A stretch of DNA of 49,495 nucleotides from Bacteriovoracaceae bacterium UBA4096 (GCA_002381945.1 DFXY01000028.1:52376-101870); one strand, 5' to 3'. Positions 16,513 to 25,310 are shown, counted from the first letter of the stretch. Numbers and translations: made by a program. The notes: generated from the sequence alone by a model not told the origin.

Positions 16513-16957
16513 GCAGATCCTTCAGGATGAGCTGAACGTTGAACTAATAGGCGCCATAGATGAAGACGCAGACTTTAAAGAATTAATGGGTCTGGAACAA
16601 AAAACCATCTCTTTTGATTTTAATCAGGTAAATATGATTAACTCATGTGGTATTCGAGAGTGGATAAAGTTCCTCGAAAAAATACCGGAAGCGACTCATG
16701 TCATTTATAATAATTGTCCTCAAATCATAATTGAACAGATCAATATGGTTCATGGCTTCTTCCGCAAGGGTGCTTCAATTAATTCTTTTTATGCACCCTA
16801 TTTCTGTGAAAATTGTGACAAAGAAAATAAAGTTCACTTAATGGCCGATCAGGTAAAGAATCGTAAGGCGCCAAAGATGGAGTGTCCAAAATGTGGAGAA
16901 GCGATGGATTTTGATGCCATTGAGGCCCAGTATTTTAGTTTCTTAGGGAAAGTATGA
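16490..16957 (+). CDS. STAS-domain (anti-anti-sigma-like) protein with C-terminal zinc ribbon
   Basis: 155 residues from a GTG start at 16490, selected because AAGAGG (16478-16483) is six bases upstream; the longer in-frame reading from 16418 would overlap the preceding gene by 95 bases. Residues 1-100 form a STAS domain: FDFNQVNMINSCGIREW corresponds to the RsbV/SpoIIAA motif around the phosphorylated serine, with Ser52 in the right place after Asn instead of Asp. Residues 106-135 carry CxxC...CxxC (C106, C109, C132, C135), a zinc ribbon not usual in RsbV. It probably is the phospho-target of the two upstream genes; the ribbon may recruit another partner. Confidence 0.75.
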   Translation: MKRLQINKQILQDELNVELIGAIDEDADFKELMGLEQKTISFDFNQVNMINSCGIREWIKFLEKIPEATHVIYNNCPQIIIEQINMVHGFFRKGASINSFYAPYFCENCDKENKVHLMADQVKNRKAPKMECPKCGEAMDFDAIEAQYFSFLGKV

Positions 16958-18495
16958 GTGAGGAATTCTTAGCTTTTGATCATTTATTTGATCCAGTAGT
17001 CATGGTTAACCTCAAACAGGAACTGGTTTACTTTAATCATCAAGCGAGTATTTTTTTTAAACTACCTCCCCGCCTTTTGAAACAAAAGCGTCATCTGATT
17101 CAGCTTTGTGATTCTCCAGATCTGGATTTGGAACAATGGTTATCTAAGGCCCTACTGAGCTTTGATGTTTTAATTTCTCCGGAAATAAGACTGCAGCTTC
17201 CTCATGATCCGAATACAGAGTACTACATTACAATGAAGCTCATTCCTGTCCAGACCGCAGGAGGAGCTAATTTTGCCATTGTTATCCATGATATGACAGT
17301 AGAGACGAATCTCCACATAAAGTACCGTGAGCAGCTTGAAGAGCTCAAAAAAACTCATAATCAAATCCTTCAGGCCGACAAGCTGACAACATTAGGTGAA
17401 CTGACCGCCAACATCTCGCATGAGATTAATAACCCTTTAACTATTGCGGCCGGACATTCAGAGATCATTAAAGATTACCTTAAACATCCAGCTGTGATGA
17501 ATAAAATACCCCAGCTTCAAAATGCCAATCAAACGGTTCTTGATTCTCTGGAAAGAGTCAATCAGATCATTAAGAACATGAAAGACTTCCTTCACCAAAG
17601 TGAAGAGCAAAAAGAATATTGTGATTTATCTAAATTGATTGAGACCGCCATTGAGTGGGTCTTGCCTAATGCAAAGAAGGCGAATGTCAATATTGTTTGT
17701 GACTTTAAAGAACATTCAGTTGCTCTGGTAAATCGAATTAAGATTGAGCAAGTCATTATCAATTTGATTAAAAACTCACTGGATGCTATTTCAGAAGCGA
17801 ATACCAATAAGGGTGAAATTAAAATTACTCTTTCTAAATCAAGTTCTGAACAATTGACCTGTATTGATATTAAAGACAATGGTCCGGGAATGCCTGCTGG
17901 AATCAAGAAAAACCTTTTTAAACCTTTCCAATCTACCAAAGACGCCGGACACGGCACAGGTCTGGGATTATCTATTTGTGCTAAAATTGTCGAATCCCAT
18001 AAAGGCCGAATTGAGCTAATTGATTCAGAGGATGGCTGTCATTTCCGTATTAAGCTTCCACTAATCGAAGTCTATAGTTACACGAGAAATGATAGATCTC
18101 TCACTGGATCAGTAAAACAAAAACGGATTTTGGTACTGGATAATGAAGTCCAGATTCTTAACGTGCTAAATACTTTCATCTCTGATGAAAATTTTGTATT
18201 CATTGGCTCTTCAGATCCAGTGGATGCTCTTGCTTTTTTACAAAAGGCCAATATTGATCTTATTCTGACCGATTTTCACATGCCTGAAATGAATGGAAGT
18301 GAGTTTTCTTACAAGGCCAGGGAAAATGGTTACATGGGGCCCATCTTATACATGAGCAGTTCAAAGGGAATTGAACAATACAACATTGATAGAAAAGATC
18401 TGGATATTAGTGGTTTGATTGTCAAACCCTTCACGCGCGAAGATGTCATGAAAACAATCCATGCGGCCCTTAGGTCAAAAGAAGGCATGGCATGA
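16954..18495 (+). CDS. Hybrid sensor histidine kinase (PAS - HisKA - HATPase - receiver)
   Basis: 513 residues, soluble. Residues about 1-115 resemble a PAS domain, then a coiled linker, a HisKA H-box LTANISHEINNPLTI around residue 150-160, and an ATPase with N-box IINLIKNSLDAI, G1 DNGPGMP and G2 GTGLGLSICAKI. A C-terminal receiver (about 390-510) keeps the phospho-acceptor Asp in LILTDFHMPEMNG and the Lys in IVKPF, but the acidic pair reads DN instead of DD. It overlaps the STAS gene and the response regulator gene by four bases each. Confidence 0.9.
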   Translation: MSEEFLAFDHLFDPVVMVNLKQELVYFNHQASIFFKLPPRLLKQKRHLIQLCDSPDLDLEQWLSKALLSFDVLISPEIRLQLPHDPNTEYYITMKLIPVQTAGGANFAIVIHDMTVETNLHIKYREQLEELKKTHNQILQADKLTTLGELTANISHEINNPLTIAAGHSEIIKDYLKHPAVMNKIPQLQNANQTVLDSLERVNQIIKNMKDFLHQSEEQKEYCDLSKLIETAIEWVLPNAKKANVNIVCDFKEHSVALVNRIKIEQVIINLIKNSLDAISEANTNKGEIKITLSKSSSEQLTCIDIKDNGPGMPAGIKKNLFKPFQSTKDAGHGTGLGLSICAKIVESHKGRIELIDSEDGCHFRIKLPLIEVYSYTRNDRSLTGSVKQKRILVLDNEVQILNVLNTFISDENFVFIGSSDPVDALAFLQKANIDLILTDFHMPEMNGSEFSYKARENGYMGPILYMSSSKGIEQYNIDRKDLDISGLIVKPFTREDVMKTIHAALRSKEGMA

Positions 18496-18911
18496 CTACG
18501 ACTACCCGGAAAGCTCAGGACATGAACGTACTGGTCATTGATGATGAAGAGAAAATCTGCGAGCTGATCAAAATCTTTCTTGAATCAGCTTTTGAATTTC
18601 ATTCAGTTATCTCTGCACCTAATGCAGCCCAGGCAATGCAGAAGTTCGCCAATCAGGACTTTGATCTTTTAATTATAGATCATGTGATGCCTGGGAAGGC
18701 CGGGATTGAATTCATTGAGCAATTAAGAAATTCAGTAAAGTTCAATAAGCTTAAAATCATTCTTATTTCAGGTTACCTTCAACAGGAAGATGTACTTCAG
18801 GCCATTCAATTTGGAGTTAAACATATCGTAGTTAAACCATTTACTCGCCAGCAACTAGTCAACCAGGTGGCAGATATACTTAAATTGAGTCAAGAGGAAG
18901 AAATCGGATAA
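18492..18911 (+). CDS. Single-domain response regulator (CheY-like)
   Basis: 139 residues with a complete receiver: acidic pocket VLVIDDEE, phospho-acceptor LLIIDHVMPG, Ser in ILISGY, and Lys in VVKPF. There is no output domain, so it probably acts by protein-protein contact or in a phosphorelay with the kinase just upstream. It is the last gene of the signalling operon. Its stop codon is immediately adjacent to the stop of the convergent gene at 18912, leaving no room for a terminator. Confidence 0.9.
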   Translation: MTTTTRKAQDMNVLVIDDEEKICELIKIFLESAFEFHSVISAPNAAQAMQKFANQDFDLLIIDHVMPGKAGIEFIEQLRNSVKFNKLKIILISGYLQQEDVLQAIQFGVKHIVVKPFTRQQLVNQVADILKLSQEEEIG

Positions 18912-19190
18912 TCATTTTTTATTCTTAATCTTCCTTTCCCTTTCTTTTTGTCTTTCTTCCTGTGCTTGTTTTATTTTCTTTAAATCCTCTTTAGAGGGAT
19001 CTTCAATATTAAAAGTTTCTATTCCTTCATTTCCAGGAGTTCCTCCTCCCATAATGGAAGTATCACTCGGAGCTGCATCCGGTGTTACTGGTCCTCCTCC
19101 TGAATTAGTAGTATTAGAGCCAGTTCCAGGATCTCTGGTGAAAGAAGAAATCGGTAGCATCAAGATAAAAACATAAATTAGAACTTTCAT
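18912..19190 (-). CDS. Small exported protein with charged C-terminal tail
   Basis: 92 residues. A signal peptide (MKVLIYVFILMLPISSF) is followed by a low-complexity Gly/Thr/Pro/Ser/Asp part and a strongly charged helix rich in Lys, Glu and Arg at the C-terminus. GGAG precedes the ATG. The gene overlaps the upstream acidic protein by four bases. No family recognised; it may be a small envelope protein specific to this lineage. Confidence 0.6.
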   Translation of the reverse strand: MKVLIYVFILMLPISSFTRDPGTGSNTTNSGGGPVTPDAAPSDTSIMGGGTPGNEGIETFNIEDPSKEDLKKIKQAQEERQKERERKIKNKK

Positions 19191-19531
19191 AAGGCTTCTC
19201 CTTCCTCTGAATCATCCTCCAGATTACTTCCCTCCTCTTTATCGGCTTCTTCTTCTCTCTTCTTTTCACGAGTTTGTAAGTGATAACTTCTAAAGACATA
19301 CTGATCAACAGGTCCATACTGATTTCTTAATCCAAACTCATCTTTAGTATAAGGTTCATCTTTATGACATCGATAACCTTCTCCCAAATCAATACAATGT
19401 TTAGTGAAGTGAGGGTCTTTTTGATATTCTTTATCTGTATCCATACTCTCAGCTTCACCAAAACCATAACCATCAAGCCGGTCATTGTAGTTCATACTTT
19501 CTGAGTCCGGTTTTTTCTCGGTGTTTTCCAT
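19187..19531 (-). CDS. Small acidic hydrophilic protein of unknown function
   Basis: 114 residues, highly hydrophilic, with Tyr- and Asp-rich N-terminal half and a C-terminal Glu/Asp-rich tail; two Cys (HCID and YRCH). No signal peptide or membrane segment. A perfect ribosome binding site GGAGG lies seven bases before the ATG, which supports it as a real gene. It is coupled to the exported protein downstream. Function unknown. Confidence 0.6.
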   Translation of the reverse strand: MENTEKKPDSESMNYNDRLDGYGFGEAESMDTDKEYQKDPHFTKHCIDLGEGYRCHKDEPYTKDEFGLRNQYGPVDQYVFRSYHLQTREKKREEEADKEEGSNLEDDSEEGEAL

Positions 19532-19607
19532 ATAGGCCTCCGTTGCTCTCCATTAAGATAAGCAAGACCAAGGCCAGAGAATTTAGAGGGAATCTATTCG
19601 ATCTGTT

Positions 19608-19823
19608 TTAGTGGCAATCTTTTGAAGAGGTTGAACACTGAGAACTTAGGTCTTTTATTCTATCAACACATTCTGATTTTTTATCACAAACATCACAACT
19701 ACCCATCAGATTCGCAATTCCACCACAAGATCCTTGTATAGGTTTTCTCTTGAATAAAATTCCGACAGACATGATAAGAACAGCAGAAGTAAATGCACCT
19801 AATGTGAAAATCATAATGTCCAT
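19608..19823 (-). CDS. nqrM: NqrM, assembly factor of Na+-translocating NADH:quinone reductase
   Basis: 71 residues. One membrane helix (about 4-23) is followed by FKRKPIQGSCGGIANL and a Cys-rich tail with SCDVC, the pattern of NqrM (DUF539), which is needed for maturation of Nqr, thought to deliver iron to its intramembrane site. I chose the ATG at 19823 over the longer reading from 19889 because GGGAG lies four bases upstream and the shorter protein has the usual length. It is the last gene of the nqr operon, directly after apbE. Confidence 0.85.
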   Translation of the reverse strand: MDIMIFTLGAFTSAVLIMSVGILFKRKPIQGSCGGIANLMGSCDVCDKKSECVDRIKDLSSQCSTSSKDCH

Positions 19824-19869
19824 AAAACTCCCTTTCCTACTCTTGCTTCGCAGGTCCATTTTACCAAAT

Positions 19870-20907
19870 TCAGAGTTGATGGGCCTCAATAAAACGTTTC
19901 ATTGAAGGCGAAATAATCTCATCAAACAAATTCTGTTTTGTTGCATTTAATAGCAGGACTTTAATACCATTTTTTTCTGACAAGGCAATTCCTTCTCTAC
20001 CTAGTACCATCATCGTAGTACTCCAGGCATCAGCTTCTGCGGCCGTGGTTGCAATCACGGAAGCAGAGGAAATTGAATGGCCCACCGGCTTCCCGCTTCT
20101 TGGATCAATGATATGGGATCGTCTAACTCCATGATCATCGAAGAATTGACGATAATTCCCTGAAGTGGAAATGGCCTGATCATACATTTTGAATGCCATC
20201 TGGACGCTCTCAGCTCGCTTTAAAGTGGGTTTCTCAATCCCAGCGATCCAAGGAACATTTTCTTCCTTGGTGCCTTTAAAGAGAATTTCACCACTTAGAT
20301 CAACCATAAAATGCTTAATCTCCTTGGCAATTAATACTGAACCTATCAAATCTGCCACCCAGCCGGGTGCAAAAGCATTAATATCCAACTGTAATAAATC
20401 ACGTGTCTTCCAAACTGTAAGGGTCTTTTCATTCCACTCAACATACTGAAAACCAACCTGCTCCATCGCTTTACTTAGTGCCTTTTCGTCAGGAGATTGC
20501 TTTTTCTCACCCCCACCGAAACCCCAGAGTTTAATTACCGGACCAAGCGTCGGGTCAAATGCCCCATTTGAATCAGTATGAAATTTCTGAGCAAGTTTTA
20601 ACATTTCGATAAAACGTTGCGAGACCTTCATTGGAGAATTGGCCCGAGACCGATTAAATTCACTGATGATGGAATTTTTCTGATAAGTGGAAAATTCGTG
20701 ATTAAACTCGGAGAAAAAAAGATCCAGTTCAGTTTGAAACTTGGAGGAATCGAGATCACCTCGATATTTAATGATGTAGTAGGACCCAAAAACATCTCCC
20801 TGAAGAACATGGAGTTCAGGTTTAGGGTCGCTCTTAAAAAAACAGCCTGCTAAAAGCAGGCTGCTCATGAGAAGTAAAAATTTTAAAATCTTAGCCTCCG
20901 AAATCAT
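19870..20907 (-). CDS. apbE: ApbE, FAD:protein FMN transferase (lipoprotein)
   Basis: 345 residues from the ATG. Lipobox LLAGC (Cys22) indicates a periplasm-facing lipoprotein. ApbE motifs: FDPTLGPVIKLWGFG, LDINAFAPGWVADLIG (FAD/Mg2+ binding), DLSGEI, and SHIIDPRSGKPVGH, with AEADAWSTTMMVLG near the C-terminus. It transfers FMN covalently to threonines of NqrB and NqrC, whose genes lie just upstream. A strong GGAGG (20895-20899) sits inside the reading frame, five bases before an ATT codon (20889); either the ATG at 20907 or this ATT could be the true start, and both give a complete lipoprotein signal. Confidence 0.92.
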   Translation of the reverse strand: MISEAKILKFLLLMSSLLLAGCFFKSDPKPELHVLQGDVFGSYYIIKYRGDLDSSKFQTELDLFFSEFNHEFSTYQKNSIISEFNRSRANSPMKVSQRFIEMLKLAQKFHTDSNGAFDPTLGPVIKLWGFGGGEKKQSPDEKALSKAMEQVGFQYVEWNEKTLTVWKTRDLLQLDINAFAPGWVADLIGSVLIAKEIKHFMVDLSGEILFKGTKEENVPWIAGIEKPTLKRAESVQMAFKMYDQAISTSGNYRQFFDDHGVRRSHIIDPRSGKPVGHSISSASVIATTAAEADAWSTTMMVLGREGIALSEKNGIKVLLLNATKQNLFDEIISPSMKRFIEAHQL

Positions 20908-22117
20908 CCAACATAATATCCTCTCTCTCTACACCAAGAGAAAGAAGCATGTTAATGACGGATTGGTTCATGATTGGAGGTCCACAAAGGTAGTACTCGC
21001 AATCTTCCGGGGCCGGGTGATTTTTCAAATACTGTTCAAAAAGAACATTATGAATAAAGCCCGTTGGACCTTTCCAGTTATCATTTGGTTGTGGCTCAGA
21101 AAGAGCTACATGCCATTTAAAGTTTGGATTCTCATTCTGAATAGCATCGAAATCTTCAACATAGAACATTTCACGTACAGAACGAGCACCGTACCAGAAA
21201 GTCACCTTACGATCTGTCTTAACTCTTCTGAACTGATCAAAGATATGAGAACGCATAGGCGCCATCCCTGCACCACCACCTACGAAGATCATTTCTTTCT
21301 TAGTATCACGAGCGAAGAATTCTCCGAACGGCCCAGAAATCGTAACTTCATCACCTGGCTTCAGATTGAAAATATAAGAAGACATTTTTCCTGGAGGTGT
21401 TGTCTCAGGAGCTTTAGGATGAGGAGTTGCAATCCTCACGTTAAGCATGATGATCCCGGCCTCTAACGGATAATTTGCCATGGAATAAGCACGAACGGTT
21501 TCATCCGGAACAACACTCTTATATTTCCAGAGATTGAATTTATCCCAGTCTTCACGGTATTCAGGTTCAACATCAAAATTCTTGAAATCAATGGCAAGGC
21601 CAGCTGGTCTTTCAATTTGAATAAATCCACCAGCACGGAAAGGAACTGATTCCCCAGCGGGAAGTTCAAGTACGAGTTCTTTGATGAAAGTGGCAACGTT
21701 GTGATTTGAACGAACTTTACACTTCCATTTTTTAATACCAAAAACTTCTTCAGGAACTTCAATTTGCATGTCTTGCTTACAAGTTACCTGACAAGAAAGG
21801 CGCATGCCTTCTTTTGCCTGGCGCTTATTAATGTGGCCTGTTTCTGTAGGAAGGATATCTCCTCCACCAGATTTAACAATGACCTTACATTGCCCACAAG
21901 TGCCACCGCCCCCGCACGCGGATGAGAGGAAGATCTTCTCAGCAGCTAAAGCTGTGAGAAGTTTACCGCCACCCGGGATCTCAATGTCTTTTTCATGATT
22001 AATGTTAATTTTAATTTTACCAGTGGATACTAACTTCGAGCGTGCAATCAAAATGATCACAACCAAAAATAGGATCACACCAGTGAACATTGTTACTGCT
22101 AATAAAATTTCACTCAT
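20891..22117 (-). CDS. nqrF: NqrF, NADH-oxidising subunit with 2Fe-2S and FAD
   Basis: 408 residues, the usual length. An N-terminal membrane helix (about 7-25), then a ferredoxin domain with Cys68, Cys74, Cys77 (SACGGGGTCGQC) and Cys109, then an FAD domain (RAYSMANYP) and an NADH domain (FVGGGAGMAPMRSH, FWYGARSVREMF, YYLCGPPIMNQS), ending in DDFGG. It accepts electrons from NADH and passes them into the Nqr complex. It overlaps nqrE by four bases and apbE by 17. Confidence 0.97.
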   Translation of the reverse strand: MSEILLAVTMFTGVILFLVVIILIARSKLVSTGKIKININHEKDIEIPGGGKLLTALAAEKIFLSSACGGGGTCGQCKVIVKSGGGDILPTETGHINKRQAKEGMRLSCQVTCKQDMQIEVPEEVFGIKKWKCKVRSNHNVATFIKELVLELPAGESVPFRAGGFIQIERPAGLAIDFKNFDVEPEYREDWDKFNLWKYKSVVPDETVRAYSMANYPLEAGIIMLNVRIATPHPKAPETTPPGKMSSYIFNLKPGDEVTISGPFGEFFARDTKKEMIFVGGGAGMAPMRSHIFDQFRRVKTDRKVTFWYGARSVREMFYVEDFDAIQNENPNFKWHVALSEPQPNDNWKGPTGFIHNVLFEQYLKNHPAPEDCEYYLCGPPIMNQSVINMLLSLGVEREDIMLDDFGG

Positions 22118-22725
22118 AGTTGAATTCCCGCGAAGGCCATAAATACGATGGCCATTAGTCCAGTAGTTATGAAAGTGATCCCTAAACCTCTTAAACCCAA
22201 TGGTATATCTGAGTAGGCTAATTTCTCACGAATCCCTGCCAATGCCACGATAGCTAAGGCCCAACCAGTTCCTGAACCAAGTCCATAAACCACAGATTGT
22301 CCAAAAGTATAATCGCGCTCGACCATGAACAATGATCCACCAAGGATTGCGCAATTCACAGTTATGAGTGGAAGGAAAATCCCAAGAGCATTATATAGGG
22401 CCGGGACATACTTATCCAAAACCATTTCCAGGATTTGAACGATAGCTGCAACCACACCGATATAACAAATGAGTCCTAAGAAAGAGAGATCAACTTCAGG
22501 ATAACCTGCCCAAGAAAGAGCGCCTTCTCGTAGCAAATTGTTATAAACGAAGTTATTAGCAGGAACGGTCACCGTTTGTACGATAATGACAGCGATACCT
22601 AGACCTATAGCGGTTTCAATTTTTTTAGAAAGTGCCAAGAAAGTACACATTCCAAGAAAGAAAGCGAGGGCCATATTTTCAATAAAAACACTCTTAATAA
22701 ATAAGCTTAAATATTCTTCAACCAT
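22114..22725 (-). CDS. nqrE: NqrE, membrane subunit of Na+-Nqr
   Basis: 203 residues with about six membrane helices. Family motifs are clear: FIENMALAFFLGMCTFLALSK at the N-terminus with the conserved Cys, and NCAILGGSLFMVERDY in the middle, where a Cys contributes to the intramembrane iron centre shared with NqrD. Eight bases separate it from nqrD upstream. Confidence 0.97.
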   Translation of the reverse strand: MVEEYLSLFIKSVFIENMALAFFLGMCTFLALSKKIETAIGLGIAVIIVQTVTVPANNFVYNNLLREGALSWAGYPEVDLSFLGLICYIGVVAAIVQILEMVLDKYVPALYNALGIFLPLITVNCAILGGSLFMVERDYTFGQSVVYGLGSGTGWALAIVALAGIREKLAYSDIPLGLRGLGITFITTGLMAIVFMAFAGIQL

Positions 22726-22733
22726 ATATCCCC

Positions 22734-23351
22734 CTACTCTTTTTCAACTTGTTCAGGTCTGTAAGTTCGTAGAACCCAGATCAAAACGCCAATAATGAAG
22801 AATGCACTAGGAGGTAACAAGAGAAGACCATTTGACTGGTACCATCCGCCTTCAGTGGTAAGACTTAAGATAGAAACCCCAAAAAGTTTTCCTGAACCAA
22901 ATAGCTCACGGATAACACCCACAGCTAACAAAAGAACTGCATAACCGAAGCCGTTTCCTACTCCATCGAGAAAGCTGGCCACAGGTTTGTTTTTCATCGC
23001 AAAACCTTCAGAGCGGCCCATAACAATACAATTGGTGATGATGAGTCCGATATAAACCGACATTTGCTTAGAAACATCAAAGAAATAGGCCTTAAGGACC
23101 TGATCAGCAACAATCACCGCAGAAGCAATCACTGTCATCTGAACAATAATACGAATGGAGTTAGGAATAGAGTTGCGAATGAGCGAGACCATAGCGCTGG
23201 AAACGCCTGTCACAATCATAACGGCTACACCCATAATGGCTGCTTGCTTTAACTGAGATGTTACTGCCAGGGCAGAACAAATACCTAAAACTTGCAGTGC
23301 AATCGGGTTGTTTTTAACTACTGGGTCTAATAGTAATTCTTTAGATTTCAT
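22734..23351 (-). CDS. nqrD: NqrD, membrane subunit of Na+-Nqr
   Basis: 205 residues, membrane helices throughout. Motifs NNPIALQVLGICSALAVT and GLIITNCIVMGRSEGFA are characteristic, with Cys in both halves that pair with those of NqrE at the subunit interface. It overlaps nqrC by four bases. It is homologous to NqrE and to RnfE; the operon context with NqrA and NqrB distinguishes it from Rnf. Confidence 0.96.
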   Translation of the reverse strand: MKSKELLLDPVVKNNPIALQVLGICSALAVTSQLKQAAIMGVAVMIVTGVSSAMVSLIRNSIPNSIRIIVQMTVIASAVIVADQVLKAYFFDVSKQMSVYIGLIITNCIVMGRSEGFAMKNKPVASFLDGVGNGFGYAVLLLAVGVIRELFGSGKLFGVSILSLTTEGGWYQSNGLLLLPPSAFFIIGVLIWVLRTYRPEQVEKE

Positions 23352-24118
23352 TGGATTTCTCCAGTTCTCACGTTAGTGAGAAATTTTGCATAACCATTTT
23401 CTGAAAGCCAGAATAGGAATGTGTTCTCAACACCCACAGAAGTAAGTGTGGCCCCTGAAAGACCATCAATCTTATATTCTGCGTTCGGCATGCCTGGTTC
23501 AACATTACCTTTAACAACATCAATAGCCGGCTTCATTTCTTCATTATAAATTTTCTTGCCCGGCCACTGTGCAATCCACTTAGGATTATCAACTTCTCCA
23601 CCTAACCCTGGAGTTTCAGCATGAGAGTAAAAGTTGAAACCTCTAACTGTAAGGGCATCTTTATCAAGAGAAAGGAAGCCTTTCATAGTTGACCAAAGAC
23701 CTTTCCCATAAACATGAAGAACAATTTGATCGAGAGCTCCGTCTTTTTTAACCAGGTAAACTTTTTGAAGTTTAGCTCGACGCTTAATCCCGGCAATATC
23801 ATTTTTTTTAGAAATGCTCTCTACGAAATCAGGATTTTTATCGGCTTTAGTTTGATCAAAAGTTTTAGGATCAACGCCCTCAGCAACTTTACCTGTTTCG
23901 AGGTTAATCACCACAGGTTCAACTTCTTTAAACGCTTCATTAATATCAGTACCCGGCTTCAATAGCCCGGCCGACATAAGAACGTTCTTTTTGAAATCAA
24001 GATCAGCGTTAATCACTTGTTTTGGTTTTAATACAACGACAGCACCTGCTACGAGGACTGAACATACCCCGCAAAGGACTGCCGCGACTGTAAGGGTTTT
24101 ACCAGCTGTTTCAGACAT
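23348..24118 (-). CDS. nqrC: NqrC, FMN-carrying subunit of Na+-Nqr
   Basis: 256 residues. One N-terminal membrane helix (about 9-30) is followed by a periplasmic FMN-binding domain. The flavinylation motif SGATLTS places the covalent FMN on about Thr224, the target of ApbE. The segment SHAETPGLGGEVDNPKW is also typical. It overlaps nqrB by eight bases and nqrD by four. Confidence 0.97.
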   Translation of the reverse strand: MSETAGKTLTVAAVLCGVCSVLVAGAVVVLKPKQVINADLDFKKNVLMSAGLLKPGTDINEAFKEVEPVVINLETGKVAEGVDPKTFDQTKADKNPDFVESISKKNDIAGIKRRAKLQKVYLVKKDGALDQIVLHVYGKGLWSTMKGFLSLDKDALTVRGFNFYSHAETPGLGGEVDNPKWIAQWPGKKIYNEEMKPAIDVVKGNVEPGMPNAEYKIDGLSGATLTSVGVENTFLFWLSENGYAKFLTNVRTGEIQ

Positions 24119-25310
24119 GGCGGGCCATCCTTCTTTTAATATTCGCTTTCATCACAAAATAATCAATTGTAGGAGCAAAGGCATTCATGAAGAGGATTGA
24201 AAGCATCCAACCTTCAGGATAAGCAGGGTTAACCACACGGATCATAACACCCATCATACCGATCAAGATCCCGTAGATCCATTTACCAGTGTTGGTCATT
24301 GAAGCAGAGACTGGATCAGTCGCCATAAAGACGGCAGCAAACGCAAATGAACCAATAACCAAGTGCCACTGAACAGAAAGGCTGAACATAGCGTTTGTAT
24401 CTGAACCAATGCTGTTAAAAGTAAGAGTCATCAGAACCAGACCCACTACGCAGGCAAGCATGATTCTCCAAGATCCAATACCTGTATAGATGAGGTAAGC
24501 TGCTCCGATTAGGATTGCTAGCTCTGAAGTTTCACCCATTGAGCCTGGCTGGAAACCAAGGAAGGCATCCATCCATGAAACGTTCAAGGCTTCAGCTCCA
24601 CCTGATGAGGCCTGTGAAAGTGCCGTTGCACCTGAGAAACCATCAACTGCAACCCAAGGTTGCTCGCCAGAAATTTGCGCCGGATAAGCAAAGAATAAAA
24701 AAGCTCGGGCCATGAGTGCAGGGTTAAAGATGTTTTTCCCTGTACCACCGAAGACTTCCTTACCGAAGACCACACCAAAAGCTGTTCCGATAGCGACCTG
24801 CCAAAGAGGTATAGTTGGAGGAACGATGAGAGGAATAAGCCAACCTGTTACCAGAAAGCCTTCATTCACTTCATGTTTACGGATAGTAGCGAAGATAACT
24901 TCAATAATCCCCCCAGTGATATTACACACCAGGAAGATAGGAATAAAGAAAAGTGCACCATAGATAAAGTTAGACAGGATACTAGTAGGATCATGGGAAA
25001 GACCTAGAGACATAAGAAGATCATGTCTCCAACCAATGGCCTGGAATTTCCCGGAAGCTAAAACTAAGTGTGCCTGATAACCAGTATTATAGAGGGCCCA
25101 AAGGATGGCGGGAATCAAAGCAAACACGACAGTGATCATGGTTCTCTTAAGATCCAGAGCATCTCTTACATGTGCAGTTGTTTTAGTAACTGAGTCAGGT
25201 GTGAAGGCAAAAGTATCAATCGCTTCATAAACTGGATAAAACTTTTCCAGCTTTCCACCTTTCTCAAAAAGCGGTTTTTTACTTTCAAAAAAGTGTTCAA
25301 GGAATTTCAT
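24111..25310 (-). CDS. nqrB: NqrB, main membrane subunit and Na+ channel of Na+-Nqr
   Basis: 399 residues with about ten membrane helices. The flavinylation motif DGFSGATALSQ puts covalent FMN on about Thr229. Other family blocks are VTGWLIPLIVPPTIPLWQ, FGGTGKNIFNPALMARAF and FMATDPVSASMTNTGKWIYG. NqrB also binds riboflavin and forms the Na+ pathway. Its ATG overlaps the nqrA stop by one base (TAATG). Confidence 0.97.
   Translation of the reverse strand: MKFLEHFFESKKPLFEKGGKLEKFYPVYEAIDTFAFTPDSVTKTTAHVRDALDLKRTMITVVFALIPAILWALYNTGYQAHLVLASGKFQAIGWRHDLLMSLGLSHDPTSILSNFIYGALFFIPIFLVCNITGGIIEVIFATIRKHEVNEGFLVTGWLIPLIVPPTIPLWQVAIGTAFGVVFGKEVFGGTGKNIFNPALMARAFLFFAYPAQISGEQPWVAVDGFSGATALSQASSGGAEALNVSWMDAFLGFQPGSMGETSELAILIGAAYLIYTGIGSWRIMLACVVGLVLMTLTFNSIGSDTNAMFSLSVQWHLVIGSFAFAAVFMATDPVSASMTNTGKWIYGILIGMMGVMIRVVNPAYPEGWMLSILFMNAFAPTIDYFVMKANIKRRMARHV

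Noticed and set aside
20867..21466. 199-residue plus-strand ORF opposite nqrF and apbE
   Set aside because: The opposite strand carries clear NqrF and ApbE motifs; the ORF has no ribosome binding site and no domain.
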